Assembly (NCBI GenBank): GCA_002352105.1
Contig: DEHV01000047.1
Coordinates: 167,954-178,626 of the forward strand
Direction: 5' to 3'
Source of the DNA: Chitinophagaceae bacterium UBA2791
Lineage (GTDB): Bacteria > Bacteroidota > Bacteroidia > Chitinophagales > Chitinophagaceae
DNA: 10,673 bases
Shown: positions 1 to 7,783 of the stretch, one piece after another
Layout of the letters: every line of letters begins with the position of its first letter
Position numbering within the stretch: the stretch's first letter is position 1
The notes under the pieces: model-generated
Database searches by the model: none
What the model was told of the DNA's origin: nothing
Seen by the model: only the letters and a program-made list of their open reading frames with translations
Made by a program: the position numbers and the translations under genes

Positions 1-416
1 AAACGCGAAAAAGCGATCACTTTCATAATGCGGCACATGGCGTGCAAGTTTGTGCGGTCGGCGTCATCGCGGGAATTCTCTACGGCATCAACCAGGTTTT
101 TTATCAGATCAGGAAAATCGCTGGACCATAAGGCCGAATAAACCGATTCGGAATACTCATATCTCGATCCGCTGGCCCCGGTATTTGTACCGCTCATTTG
201 CTGTAACAGCGGAAAAATGATCCCCATTCCGGATCGTAGATAAACGGTTCTGCTGCCGCTAAAATTCATTTGCGCATAAAGCAATTGTTTTAGCGGGTCC
301 ATATTTGTTGGATTAATAGGGTCCTTGTTTATATCCTTAAACTTATTGCAGGACCCCATTACGAGGATAATGCCTGCCATGCATAATAACAGCGTCAAAT
401 ATTTATTGAATCTCAT
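1..416 (-). CDS. SusD/RagB-family nutrient-binding outer-membrane lipoprotein, N-terminal part (cut by left edge)
   Basis: Reading leftwards from the ATG at 416, 138 full codons run off the window edge with no stop. The protein opens with a lipoprotein signal peptide: positive residues R2 and K5, a hydrophobic core over about residues 7-20, and Cys23 as the acylation site in VMGSC. The mature start continues NKFKDINKDPINPT, the signature after the lipid anchor in the SusD-like_2/RagB branch. The next part (FPLLQQMSG at about 68-76) also fits that branch. SusD proteins form the lid over the SusC pore and bind the glycan at the cell surface. The gene starts 22 bp after the SusC stop, so the two are almost certainly co-transcribed. 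Full members are about 480-550 residues, so roughly three quarters of the protein is missing. The family call is firm; the ligand is unknown. Confidence 0.9.
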   Translation of the reverse strand, partial: MRFNKYLTLLLCMAGIILVMGSCNKFKDINKDPINPTNMDPLKQLLYAQMNFSGSRTVYLRSGMGIIFPLLQQMSGTNTGASGSRYEYSESVYSALWSSDFPDLIKNLVDAVENSRDDADRTNLHAMCRIMKVIAFSR

Positions 417-438
417 AGCTAGTATTTTAAAGAATGAA

Positions 439-3400
439 TTAAAATTTAACGTTCAGATTAACTCCGAAGCTTCTTCTTACCGGGAGCGAGCCCAGCTCAA
501 GTCCCTGGCCGTTTCCGTTATAAGTATTGGAGTCGGGGTCTATATTGGGAACATTCTTTTTGATTATTAAGGGGTTCCTCGCTACCAGACCAATCGTAAC
601 ATCGTTAAGGCCTATTGATTTTGAAAAGGCCGGTTTGAATCTATACGAAAGGGTTATATCCCTTACTTTAACATAGGAGGCATCGTATATAAATGGCGTT
701 GCCAGCCCCCCTTCGTTAAGATATCCCTCCCAATATCTCTGTGGGCTAATGGCCCGATCATTGGGAACATAAGTTGTTTCGCCGTTAGGCCCTGTAGTTT
801 TTACAACCCCTTTGGGTATAAATCCTTTTTGATTACCGGCGTTAAACCATTCTGTTTCGGTCATTCCCGCTGCCAGCCTGTCCTGTTCAGACTTGTTCCA
901 CTCATCCCGTCCTTCCAGGGTGATAATATCATTTCCACGGACAACGTTATACAAGTTGGTCATGGAGAAAAGATTTGCTCCTTGCTTTATGTCTATGCTG
1001 ACGCTCATATGAAAACTTTTGTATGCCAGCGAATTTGTCAGGCCGCCGGTCCAGTCAAAGGTTCCGTTGCCAATGACTTCTCTATTGGTAGTTAACACCG
1101 GTCGGAGGGTTGCAGCATCTAATATTATGTTGCCGCTCGGATCGCGTTGAAAATCGTATCCCAGGATAGTTCCATAGGGTTGCCCCACCATGGCAACCAC
1201 GGAGACGCCCAGCCATCTTGCCGAGGATAATGTCAGGAAAGGAATGCCTTCTGCAAGCGATTCTACCTTGTTTCTATTTCTGGCAGCATTAAAGTGGACA
1301 TTCCATTTTACGGCGGTCTCTGTAAGTATTTTTGCATCGAGCGCCAACTCAAAACCGCGGTTAGAGATCGTGCCTACGTTTACGATCTGATTTGCATATC
1401 CGGATGACGCGGGCGCAGGAACAGTGTTTATCTGGTCGCGGGATCTTGAGTTATAATACGTGAAATCCAATCCAAACCTGTTTTGAACAAATCTCATTTC
1501 TAATCCGGCTTCAACGGAACGGGTGCGGGTTGGCTTTAACTTGCTATTGGGAATGGTGGTAGTAGAAACCCTTCCCAGGGGTTCGCCATTAAACGTAAAT
1601 GGGTACAGTGCATAATTCAGGTCCAACGCATAAGGACGGGTATCGCTGCCTACCTCTGCGGCGGATGCTCTTATTTTTCCGTAGGATATAGCCGAAGGGA
1701 GCCTGAAAGCGTCGGAAAAGATAAAACTACCTGAAATGGAAGGATACGAATAAGTGTTATTGTTGACCGGCAGCGTAGAAGAAGCGTCTCTTCTTATTGT
1801 TGCATCCAGGTATAAGATCCTTTTAAAGGAAGCGGCGATAATACCATATGCGGAGTTTTTTACTTTTCGGGAATAGTAATTGTTAATGGCCTTGTCTGTA
1901 AAACTATTCGGCGTGATCCTATCCGTCACCGTCATAATGGTATATGTATTATTAAACCCATCGTTCCGGAAATCGTAGTAATTCAGACCGGCTCGCGCTG
2001 AAAGATTGATATTATCAGACAGGTCTTTTTCAAAAGACAACATGGCATCGCCCTGGAGTGTGATAATTTTACTTTCATTTTGAACAAGGGCGCCCGCCAG
2101 GGCGCGAGGGGTGGTCACCGGGCTGTATTCCTCGAAATTCAGGCTATTCTGATCGGCGCTTCCCATTAACTGAAGGCTGAAATATTTTGCGAAATTATAA
2201 TTGATCGTCAGCCCGCCCAGAAACCGGTGCTTGTTGGTCGTGTTTTTCATGTCATTTACAACCCAGTAAGGGTTATAATTCCATATGCCGCCGCCCCACT
2301 CTATGTATTCCCCTTCAGGCGTTTTATAGTTTTGGCCAAATATGGCCGGATCAATATTGTTCGCGAGGCCAAAGAAAGATTTAGCTATATTATTATATGA
2401 GTCTCCTAAAGCGAGGCGGTTGTTCATCTTCTCATACATGTACACTATTCTCGAGGTAACGCTGAGGTTATCATTGAGGGCAATCGTGTTCCCTAAATTA
2501 AAGCTATGCCGGTCCATCCCGGTCTTTGGAACGATATCGCTGGTATTAAGATTGGTATAGGCCAGCCGATAGGAAGATTTCCCTACCGCCTGCGAGACGG
2601 AGATCGAGTTTGAAAATGATTTTCCCGTTTGCAGAAAGGCATCGAGGCTTTGATCGGCCAGCGCATAAGGACGTTCCACTCCATCAAAACCGATCACCAT
2701 GAGCTTGGGATCAAGACGAGGCCCCCAATTGGAGAAGATGGAACTTTGAGCAGAAATCGGATCATCCGGAAGGGCCCCGTTTATGCCTTGCCCATAGATT
2801 TTTTGTATATCCTTAAACCTGGTAGCCTGTTTATCAAAAGTTGCGGTGCTATTTAGTTCAACAACGGCTTTCTTTTTTGTCCCTTTTTTCATGGTAATCA
2901 TGATAACGCCGTTTGAAGCCAGGCTCCCATATAAAGCAGATGCGGAAGCGCCCTTTAGCACGCTGATGGATTCAATATCAGCCGGGTTAAGCGACGACAT
3001 TACATCGCCCATATCATAGCCCAGGGCAAATTTTCCGCCGCCTGGATTACCCTGATTGGTATTCTCGATAGGCACGCCGTCAATTACATACAAGGGTTGG
3101 TTATCGCCGGAAATCGAAGTGTTGCCCCTGATCAGCACTCTTGAGGATCCTCCCGGGCCTCCTGCGGATTGGGTGATCACCATGCCGGGAACCTTTCCGG
3201 ATAAGGAATTGATAAAATTGGGTTCGTTTGCCTGCGTGACGCTATCCATTTCGAGATTGGTAACCGCATAGCCCAGCGACCTGGTTTGCCGCTTGATGCC
3301 TAAGGCGGTAACTACTACCTCGTCAAGGTCTTTAGAGCCTTCCCGTAGGGTGATATTAATGGTTGTTTGTCCCGCTACAGGAACTTCTTGCGATATAAAG

Positions 3401-3702
3401 CCGATATAGGAGAATACCAGGACATTGTTATCGCCTGAGACATTGATAGTATAATTCCCCGCATTGTTTGAAACAACTCCTATGTCAGTTCCTTTGATTC
3501 CGACAGATACGCCTGGAATTGGCTCTCCTTTGTCATTTTGAATATGGCCGCTTATTGTCTTTTGTTGATTGGATACCGATACGTTTCCAAAAACATCTGA
3601 TGTTGGCTGAAAAGATCCGAGGAGGATGGCGATAAAAATAACAGCTCCTTTTTTGAGGATGCGTTTTTTATCTAACATCGGTTTGATAAGTAAATTTCTC
3701 AT
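439..3702 (-). CDS. SusC/RagA-family TonB-linked outer-membrane transporter
   Basis: This is a 1087-residue TonB-dependent transporter that takes up a glycan or large nutrient across the outer membrane as partner of the SusD protein downstream. With the start at 3702, a signal peptide covers about residues 1-39 (KKRILKK, then a hydrophobic stretch, then FG). A carboxypeptidase-regulatory-like beta domain follows at about 49-120 (ISGHIQNDKGEPIPGVSV). Then come the SusC TonB-box signature DEVVVTALGIKRQTRSLGYA at 127-146 and a plug domain to about 275 (PLYVIDGVPI, ADIESISVLKGASASALYGS). The rest is a 22-strand-type barrel ending in RSFGVNLNVKF with the usual terminal Phe. There is no N-terminal STN domain, so signalling to an anti-sigma factor is not expected. 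The frame extends to a TTG at 3726. I prefer the ATG at 3702; the ATG at 3678 is a real alternative that still leaves a good signal peptide. Neither has a Shine-Dalgarno sequence. Confidence 0.95.
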   Translation of the reverse strand: MRNLLIKPMLDKKRILKKGAVIFIAILLGSFQPTSDVFGNVSVSNQQKTISGHIQNDKGEPIPGVSVGIKGTDIGVVSNNAGNYTINVSGDNNVLVFSYIGFISQEVPVAGQTTINITLREGSKDLDEVVVTALGIKRQTRSLGYAVTNLEMDSVTQANEPNFINSLSGKVPGMVITQSAGGPGGSSRVLIRGNTSISGDNQPLYVIDGVPIENTNQGNPGGGKFALGYDMGDVMSSLNPADIESISVLKGASASALYGSLASNGVIMITMKKGTKKKAVVELNSTATFDKQATRFKDIQKIYGQGINGALPDDPISAQSSIFSNWGPRLDPKLMVIGFDGVERPYALADQSLDAFLQTGKSFSNSISVSQAVGKSSYRLAYTNLNTSDIVPKTGMDRHSFNLGNTIALNDNLSVTSRIVYMYEKMNNRLALGDSYNNIAKSFFGLANNIDPAIFGQNYKTPEGEYIEWGGGIWNYNPYWVVNDMKNTTNKHRFLGGLTINYNFAKYFSLQLMGSADQNSLNFEEYSPVTTPRALAGALVQNESKIITLQGDAMLSFEKDLSDNINLSARAGLNYYDFRNDGFNNTYTIMTVTDRITPNSFTDKAINNYYSRKVKNSAYGIIAASFKRILYLDATIRRDASSTLPVNNNTYSYPSISGSFIFSDAFRLPSAISYGKIRASAAEVGSDTRPYALDLNYALYPFTFNGEPLGRVSTTTIPNSKLKPTRTRSVEAGLEMRFVQNRFGLDFTYYNSRSRDQINTVPAPASSGYANQIVNVGTISNRGFELALDAKILTETAVKWNVHFNAARNRNKVESLAEGIPFLTLSSARWLGVSVVAMVGQPYGTILGYDFQRDPSGNIILDAATLRPVLTTNREVIGNGTFDWTGGLTNSLAYKSFHMSVSIDIKQGANLFSMTNLYNVVRGNDIITLEGRDEWNKSEQDRLAAGMTETEWFNAGNQKGFIPKGVVKTTGPNGETTYVPNDRAISPQRYWEGYLNEGGLATPFIYDASYVKVRDITLSYRFKPAFSKSIGLNDVTIGLVARNPLIIKKNVPNIDPDSNTYNGNGQGLELGSLPVRRSFGVNLNVKF

Positions 3703-3807
3703 AATGGTAAGTATAATTGTTAGCAATAGTTGTAACGCTGACGGGTGAAAAATTTCAGTGTTTCTTTTATATAATATTTGGGGTTATGAATCAATGTCTA
3801 CAGGGGT

Positions 3808-5274
3808 TTATTCACTATTTATAATTGCTGCTTCTATCCCCAGGTATTTCGCAATCTTCTGTATCGTAGCGGCATGATGACCAATGCCAAGCGCAAAATG
3901 GTGCGTAGGTCCTTGCTTGATCCATTTTTGAAGAAAGGTTTTTACATCTGGTTTAAAGAAGCCTCTTGTATTGGTATTGCCAGTGGGAGGAATAGGGCCG
4001 GCTACCGACTCGCCTTCGGCAATGATAAATTTAAACTTGCCGTCAAATGTGGAGCTGATGCTTAACATCGTGATGGGCCCTTCTTTTATCTTGAATTCGA
4101 CGCCCGCTCCAAAGCCGGGTTTGCCATGATACTTTTTCAGGCTGCGCAATACGGGCCTTCCTTCAGCGATGGCAAGATTATGCGGACCGTCGTGGCCGAC
4201 CAGGACAAAGTTCTCGTTGAAGTCTACCGGATGAAACTCTGCAAAGCTGCCGCCAATGCCAAGCCTGTCCATGATCATCATTGCAATACAGGTTTTGAGA
4301 TCAGACTCCCCGCACATCGGAAAGCCGCTGGCGGTTAACAGGGAATTGCCCACAATCAAATTGGACATTACCAATCTCTCAACGCTATCGTCTTCTCCTT
4401 CGTAATAATAGGCAAGTCCGTCTATTCCTTTTTCCTCAACGAATCTTTTCAGCGCCACCGCCACTCTTGCTGAAGTGGCTAAGTCTGATTCTTTTAATTT
4501 TTCCGAGATAGGATCAGATACGGGATCGGGCGTATCGAAGAAATCAAGAATATTCTCTTTAATTAAATCAACATCGCCATTGGTTGCTTTCTTGTATTGA
4601 GCCACTATTTCATGCGCTTCACACTGAATAATATGCGCTCCAAAATGGGCGGTGAGCATAGTAGCATCCGTATGCATATCAAGCATAGCTTCTATGGGAT
4701 GGCCGATATGGCCGATCCTGGCCGTTTTGAGATCGTGTAACACCCTGGCAATCCTACAGTATGTTTCAATTTCCCTATCCGCTTCGGGATCGTTATACAA
4801 TGTTCCAATGATCATATCAGGGATGCTTTTACCCATTCTGACGGCTACGCCCGCAAACTCGGGCAGCGCGCAGATATCATCATTGTACAATTGCTGGTAT
4901 GTAGACGCGTTTTTATAGTCTAATGCGCTGTTAGGTTGCAGGGCGACCAATACTATAGGAACGTCTATATTCTTAATGACTGTGCCAAATGTGTTGGATG
5001 TGGCATAGGTAAGCATATCACAAAAGACAAGATCAAGATTAGCGGCTTTCAGCCGGGGAACAAGATCGTAGGCGCTCTGAACATTGTCTATCAAACCAAA
5101 GTCCACTGTTTCTACTTTCACATTGCCCTTTCCTAACTTTTCAATAAAAACGGACTGCTTCTCTTTCATTGCATCCAGCAATCCCTCAAATTGACTCCAG
5201 TATTTAAAGTATCCTACTCCGAAAACCCCGATCCTGGGAATAGTATCTTTTTTGTGTTGGTTCTGACCTTTCAC
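3808..5274 (-). CDS. L-arabinose/L-fucose isomerase-family protein, substrate unknown
   Basis: This 488-residue cytoplasmic protein has the fold and length of AraA (about 500 residues) and should interconvert an aldose and a ketose using a divalent metal. The N-terminal Rossmann-like domain begins at IGVFGVGYFKYW (about 15-26). The four AraA catalytic/metal positions (Glu306, Glu333, His350 and His450 in E. coli) have plausible equivalents: Glu323 in CGESDLKT, Glu346 in GSFAEFHP, His361 in LVGHDGPHN, and His458 or His459 in GPTHHFALG. Their spacing (23, 15 and about 98) is close to that of AraA. Sequence around these motifs differs from true AraA, and no araB or araD neighbour is present, so arabinose should not be assumed. 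The start is a GTG: an in-frame stop lies at 5293-5295 and no ATG occurs before residue 36, which would remove the first beta strand. It follows the transporter gene after 34 bp and precedes SusC by about 105 bp. Confidence 0.85.
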   Translation of the reverse strand: MKGQNQHKKDTIPRIGVFGVGYFKYWSQFEGLLDAMKEKQSVFIEKLGKGNVKVETVDFGLIDNVQSAYDLVPRLKAANLDLVFCDMLTYATSNTFGTVIKNIDVPIVLVALQPNSALDYKNASTYQQLYNDDICALPEFAGVAVRMGKSIPDMIIGTLYNDPEADREIETYCRIARVLHDLKTARIGHIGHPIEAMLDMHTDATMLTAHFGAHIIQCEAHEIVAQYKKATNGDVDLIKENILDFFDTPDPVSDPISEKLKESDLATSARVAVALKRFVEEKGIDGLAYYYEGEDDSVERLVMSNLIVGNSLLTASGFPMCGESDLKTCIAMMIMDRLGIGGSFAEFHPVDFNENFVLVGHDGPHNLAIAEGRPVLRSLKKYHGKPGFGAGVEFKIKEGPITMLSISSTFDGKFKFIIAEGESVAGPIPPTGNTNTRGFFKPDVKTFLQKWIKQGPTHHFALGIGHHAATIQKIAKYLGIEAAIINSE

Positions 5275-5308
5275 TTGTTTTTGTTTTTACTCGTTATTAT
5301 TAAGCCTG

Positions 5309-6544
5309 TCAAATTTTGTTAGCGGCTGTTGAAAAATTGATCATCCTTATCGTAGGGATAAAAAGTATTAAAATCAAAAAGGCTATAGGATACATAAATC
5401 CGATCCCAACCCATATTGGCGTATAAGAATAAGTTTGGGCGATGTACCCGATCAGCGGGTTGATCAGCAATCCCGAAATAGCGCCGGCGGTGCCTGAAAG
5501 TCCGACTACCGTGGCGGTTCCTTTTGCCCCGAAAATATCCGAGATGGCCGTTATATAATTAGTGATCCAAAAGCCATGGGCAACCATCACCAGGGTCATT
5601 AATATTATAGCTATTTCTACAGACGAAACCCGGGCGATAAAGGAACCGGAGATCGTGACCAATGCAGCAGCTCCCATTACGGTCTTGCGGGCGGCGTTAA
5701 TGGAGGATCCTCTTTTCAAAAGTTTGTCGGAGCACCATCCGCCTATAATATTGGCTATTCCCAGGCCCAGGAAAGGTATCCAAAACAAGTTTCCGACTTC
5801 TTCAAACGGAATACCGCGTTGCTCATTCAAATACTTTGGAGCCCAGAACATGATAAAATACAGTACCGGATCCAGCAGAAACCGTATCAGTATGAGAATG
5901 CGCGCCTCCTTATTTTTCAGAATTGTAAGAAAGGGTATCGTCTTAGAGCCGGGTTCAGATTGAAGCTTTCTACCCTTAAAACTGCGTTTGCCCCAGGGGA
6001 TGCAGAGCCAAAGCGCCACCCAGATTATTCCTATCGCTCCTGCAATGATGAAGCTCGATCTCCAGCCGAAATGGGTAGAAGCCAGGATAACCAAGGGAGG
6101 AGCGACCACTGCGCCAATGGCGGAGCCGCCAATAGCGATCCCGTTGGCCATAGCTCTCTTTTTTTCATCGAACCATTCGAAAACAATTTTAGCCGCCCCC
6201 GGAAAGCAGCCTCCCTCGCCCATACCTAACAAAAACCTAAAGATCACCAACTGATAGAACCCGGTCATCACGCCATGCAGACCGCAGGCTATTGACCAAA
6301 GCCCGACAGAAAGCGCCATTCCCAGCTTTCCTCCAATGGAGTCCATAAGCCGGCCTCCAAGGGTGAACATCAACGCATAGCTTATCAAAAAGCTGGTGTT
6401 CGCTATACCATATTGAACATCGGTGAGACCAAATTCCTGCTGGATCTTAATAATGGTCATGGAGAGCGCCTGCCTGTCTAGAAAGCTTAACCCGGTAGCG
6501 GTAAACAGGAATATTAGTATGATCCAATTAATATGCTTTCTCAT
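5309..6544 (-). CDS. MFS transporter, anion:cation symporter (hexuronate/sugar-acid-like)
   Basis: This 411-residue inner-membrane protein is predicted to have 12 transmembrane segments and the major facilitator fold. Family marks are FLDRQALS (21-28) at the end of helix 1, the loop 2-3 motif GGRLMDSIGGKLG (63-75), and RFLLGMGEGGCFPGAAK (103-119) in helix 4. A basic cytoplasmic loop (about 185-210, KRSFKGRKLQSEPG) separates the two halves. A second-half counterpart of the loop motif is visible at GGWCSDKLLKRG (268-279). These features match the ACS family (ExuT, galactonate and related carriers), whose members import hexuronates, aldonates or other organic acids with protons. Some ACS-like proteins in Bacteroidota carry neutral sugars, so substrate class is inference. 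It is the first gene of the putative operon, with a candidate promoter and operator about 175-235 bp upstream. The ATG at 6544 places the first helix correctly. Confidence 0.88.
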   Translation of the reverse strand: MRKHINWIILIFLFTATGLSFLDRQALSMTIIKIQQEFGLTDVQYGIANTSFLISYALMFTLGGRLMDSIGGKLGMALSVGLWSIACGLHGVMTGFYQLVIFRFLLGMGEGGCFPGAAKIVFEWFDEKKRAMANGIAIGGSAIGAVVAPPLVILASTHFGWRSSFIIAGAIGIIWVALWLCIPWGKRSFKGRKLQSEPGSKTIPFLTILKNKEARILILIRFLLDPVLYFIMFWAPKYLNEQRGIPFEEVGNLFWIPFLGLGIANIIGGWCSDKLLKRGSSINAARKTVMGAAALVTISGSFIARVSSVEIAIILMTLVMVAHGFWITNYITAISDIFGAKGTATVVGLSGTAGAISGLLINPLIGYIAQTYSYTPIWVGIGFMYPIAFLILILFIPTIRMINFSTAANKI

Positions 6545-6718
6545 TAGCAGTTCGCTTAAACTGGATGATTTTCAATTGGTTATACAAAAAACTCTCTTCT
6601 ATCCCGATCGGTTTTAATGCCCGCGCATCATGGTTTTCAAAAGATTATTTATGATTTTACCAGGAATTAACGTTCTAAGGGCGGGATATACTGATTTATC
6701 TTTAAGATCAACTTTAAT

Positions 6719-6740
6719 TATACTTAACGCACTAAGTATA
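6719..6740. promoter_or_regulatory. Candidate repressor operator (perfect inverted repeat)
   Basis: TATACTTA at 6719-6726 and TAAGTATA at 6733-6740 are perfect inverted arms around a six-base spacer (ACGCAC). The site lies just downstream of the candidate -7 element and covers the expected transcription start, where a bound dimer would block initiation. The adjacent divergent gene encodes a GntR/UTRA regulator, the likely ligand for this site. An odd-centred palindrome ACTT-A-AAGT at 6750-6758 overlaps the -7 element and repeats the ACTTA half-site, so a second bound dimer is possible. Confidence 0.55.
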
Positions 6741-6746
6741 TCAAAA

Positions 6747-6778
6747 CAAACTTAAAGTAAAAAAACAGGTTCTCCAAA
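6747..6778 (-). promoter_or_regulatory. Candidate Bacteroidota-type promoter for the transporter-isomerase-SusCD operon
   Basis: On the minus strand, TTTG at 6778-6775 is followed after 20 bp by TAAGTTTG at 6754-6747. The second is an exact match to the Bacteroidota primary-sigma -7 consensus TAnnTTTG, and the spacing is within the usual 19-21 bp. Transcription would be expected to begin near 6740, giving a leader of about 195 nt before the transporter ATG. No other exact -7 element was found on this strand in the intergenic region. Confidence 0.6.
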
Positions 6779-6947
6779 AAAAAATATTGCTGATCCCTTA
6801 AATGCATTTACAGGCCTTTTTCGCGTATTAATTTTTATTTCCCGGCATTCCTGTATAGCTTTACAGCGCTCATTCAGGGCATTTAGAATGCTTTCTGGAG
6901 CGGTTTCTGGTCAAAAGCATAATTGTTAAGAACGCTTCCTGCAAGCT

Positions 6948-6959
6948 GCTTAATTAAGC
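6948..6959. promoter_or_regulatory. Twelve-base perfect palindrome upstream of the GntR gene
   Basis: GCTTAATTAAGC is a perfect palindrome ending 30 bp before the GntR start codon. It contains the CTTAA half-site also seen in the operator at 6719-6740, but with two rather than six bases between the CTTA and TAAG cores. It could serve autoregulation. It is short enough in AT-rich DNA to be chance. Confidence 0.25.
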
Positions 6960-6989
6960 GCTCCGGCTATTGAATAACAAAGATTTAAA

Positions 6990-7763
6990 ATGAAGGCAAA
7001 ATTTATTGAATTAAGCGAACATATTATTGAGAATATAAAATCAGGCGAATTATTGCCTGGAGATAAAGTGCCCTCCGAAAATGAGTTGATCAAAAAGTAT
7101 AAGATCAGCAATACCACTGCAAGGAAAGTGTTATCGCAAATAGAATTGGAGGGTTGGGGAAGAAGAATAAAAGGCAAGGGCACCTTTGTATTGAATCGCA
7201 CGCCGGAGCATCAGTTGTTGCGCACCTTAGGGTCTTTGGATGCGAGCCGGAGAGGATTTCACGATTACCTCAAAGCTGAAGGATTTAATCCCAAAGACAT
7301 TATCCTGGAGAAAACAATTCTAAAAGGCGGCGTTTCTACAGAAGTAAGCAATAAGCATTTTATTATAGAGGGTCCTGTGCTAAAGATCCACCAGCTCAGG
7401 TATGCCGATGATGAACTGATCAAGGATGAAATAAAATACATTTCGCTTACATTATGTCCCAAAATAGATCATTTATCCACGGAGGTATCTTACTTTAAAA
7501 CCTATGAAGACGCCTACCAGTTGAAAATTACGGATGTGAAGCAAACGTTGAGCGTTGATATATTGTCGCCGGAATCGCCAAATAATAAATTTGGCGTTAA
7601 CTTTCCCATTCCCGTCTTTATCCTGGACAGCGTTATTTTATGCAAAGCCAACCAGGTGATCGAGATCGAAAAATCATTGTATCGCGGCGACAAGTACAAG
7701 TTTTCCATTATTGTGAATCCAATATATAATGGTCACGACAATAAGCACAAGAAAGCAAAATGA
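6990..7763 (+). CDS. GntR-family transcriptional regulator with UTRA sensor domain (HutC/FarR type)
   Basis: This 257-residue DNA-binding protein probably controls the divergent transporter operon. Residues 5-68 form the GntR winged helix: a first helix (FIELSEHIIENIKSGELLPG), the typical KVPSENELIKKYKIS turn at 27-40, a recognition helix TTARKVLSQIELEG at 42-55, and a wing ending KGKGTFV at 61-67. Residues about 85-245 fit the UTRA domain, with the family pattern GPVLKIHQLRYADDELIKDEIKYI over 128-151 and TYEDAYQLKITDVKQTL over 171-187. UTRA domains bind small effectors, often sugars, sugar phosphates or acids, which release the repressor from DNA. The start ATG lies after an A-rich stretch and places the first helix normally. 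The gene stands alone on its strand and ends in a strong terminator. Family assignment is firm; target and effector are inferred from position. Confidence 0.93.
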   Translation: MKAKFIELSEHIIENIKSGELLPGDKVPSENELIKKYKISNTTARKVLSQIELEGWGRRIKGKGTFVLNRTPEHQLLRTLGSLDASRRGFHDYLKAEGFNPKDIILEKTILKGGVSTEVSNKHFIIEGPVLKIHQLRYADDELIKDEIKYISLTLCPKIDHLSTEVSYFKTYEDAYQLKITDVKQTLSVDILSPESPNNKFGVNFPIPVFILDSVILCKANQVIEIEKSLYRGDKYKFSIIVNPIYNGHDNKHKKAK

Positions 7764-7783
7764 GCCGGCGCCGCCGGTTTTTA
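7764..7783 (+). terminator. Intrinsic terminator of the GntR gene
   Basis: CCGGC (7765-7769) and GCCGG (7773-7777) pair across a three-base loop and are followed at once by TTTTTAT. A G-U and an A-U pair can lengthen the stem at its base. It starts directly after the GntR stop codon, so read-through into the beta-barrel gene should be low. Confidence 0.78.

Larger units (their letters stand above)
6545..6989. promoter_or_regulatory. Divergent intergenic control region between transporter operon and GntR gene
   Basis: These 445 bp carry no convincing gene. The stretch is AT-rich, with several inverted repeats listed separately. The strongest signals are a promoter for the leftward operon and a 22-bp palindrome at its expected start point. 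The part next to the GntR gene (6851-6959) has three weaker palindromes and no exact TAnnTTTG element on the plus strand; TAGCTTTA at 6856-6863 is the nearest, with one mismatch and no good -33 partner. Confidence 0.75.

Noticed and set aside
3703..3726. TTG-initiated extension of the SusC gene
   Set aside because: It adds eight residues before the signal peptide; two ATG codons downstream give better signal peptides.
3703..3807. Separate promoter for SusC in the gap after the isomerase gene
   Set aside because: A TTG occurs at 3794-3792, but the position 20 bp downstream reads TATAAAAG, a poor match to TAnnTTTG.
3808..5274. Naming the isomerase araA
   Set aside because: The active-site positions match but the surrounding motifs and the gene context do not support L-arabinose as substrate.
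5562..6254. Several long open frames on the plus strand antisense to the transporter gene
   Set aside because: They mirror the strongly coding minus-strand transporter, have no domain, and overlap each other in different frames.
6698..6708. Palindrome ATCTT-T-AAGAT as a third operator
   Set aside because: Its core differs from the ACTTA half-site and short AT-rich palindromes are common by chance here.
6892..6910. Direct repeat TTTCTGG, N5, TTTCTGG
   Set aside because: Only seven bases and two copies, with no positional logic relative to a promoter.
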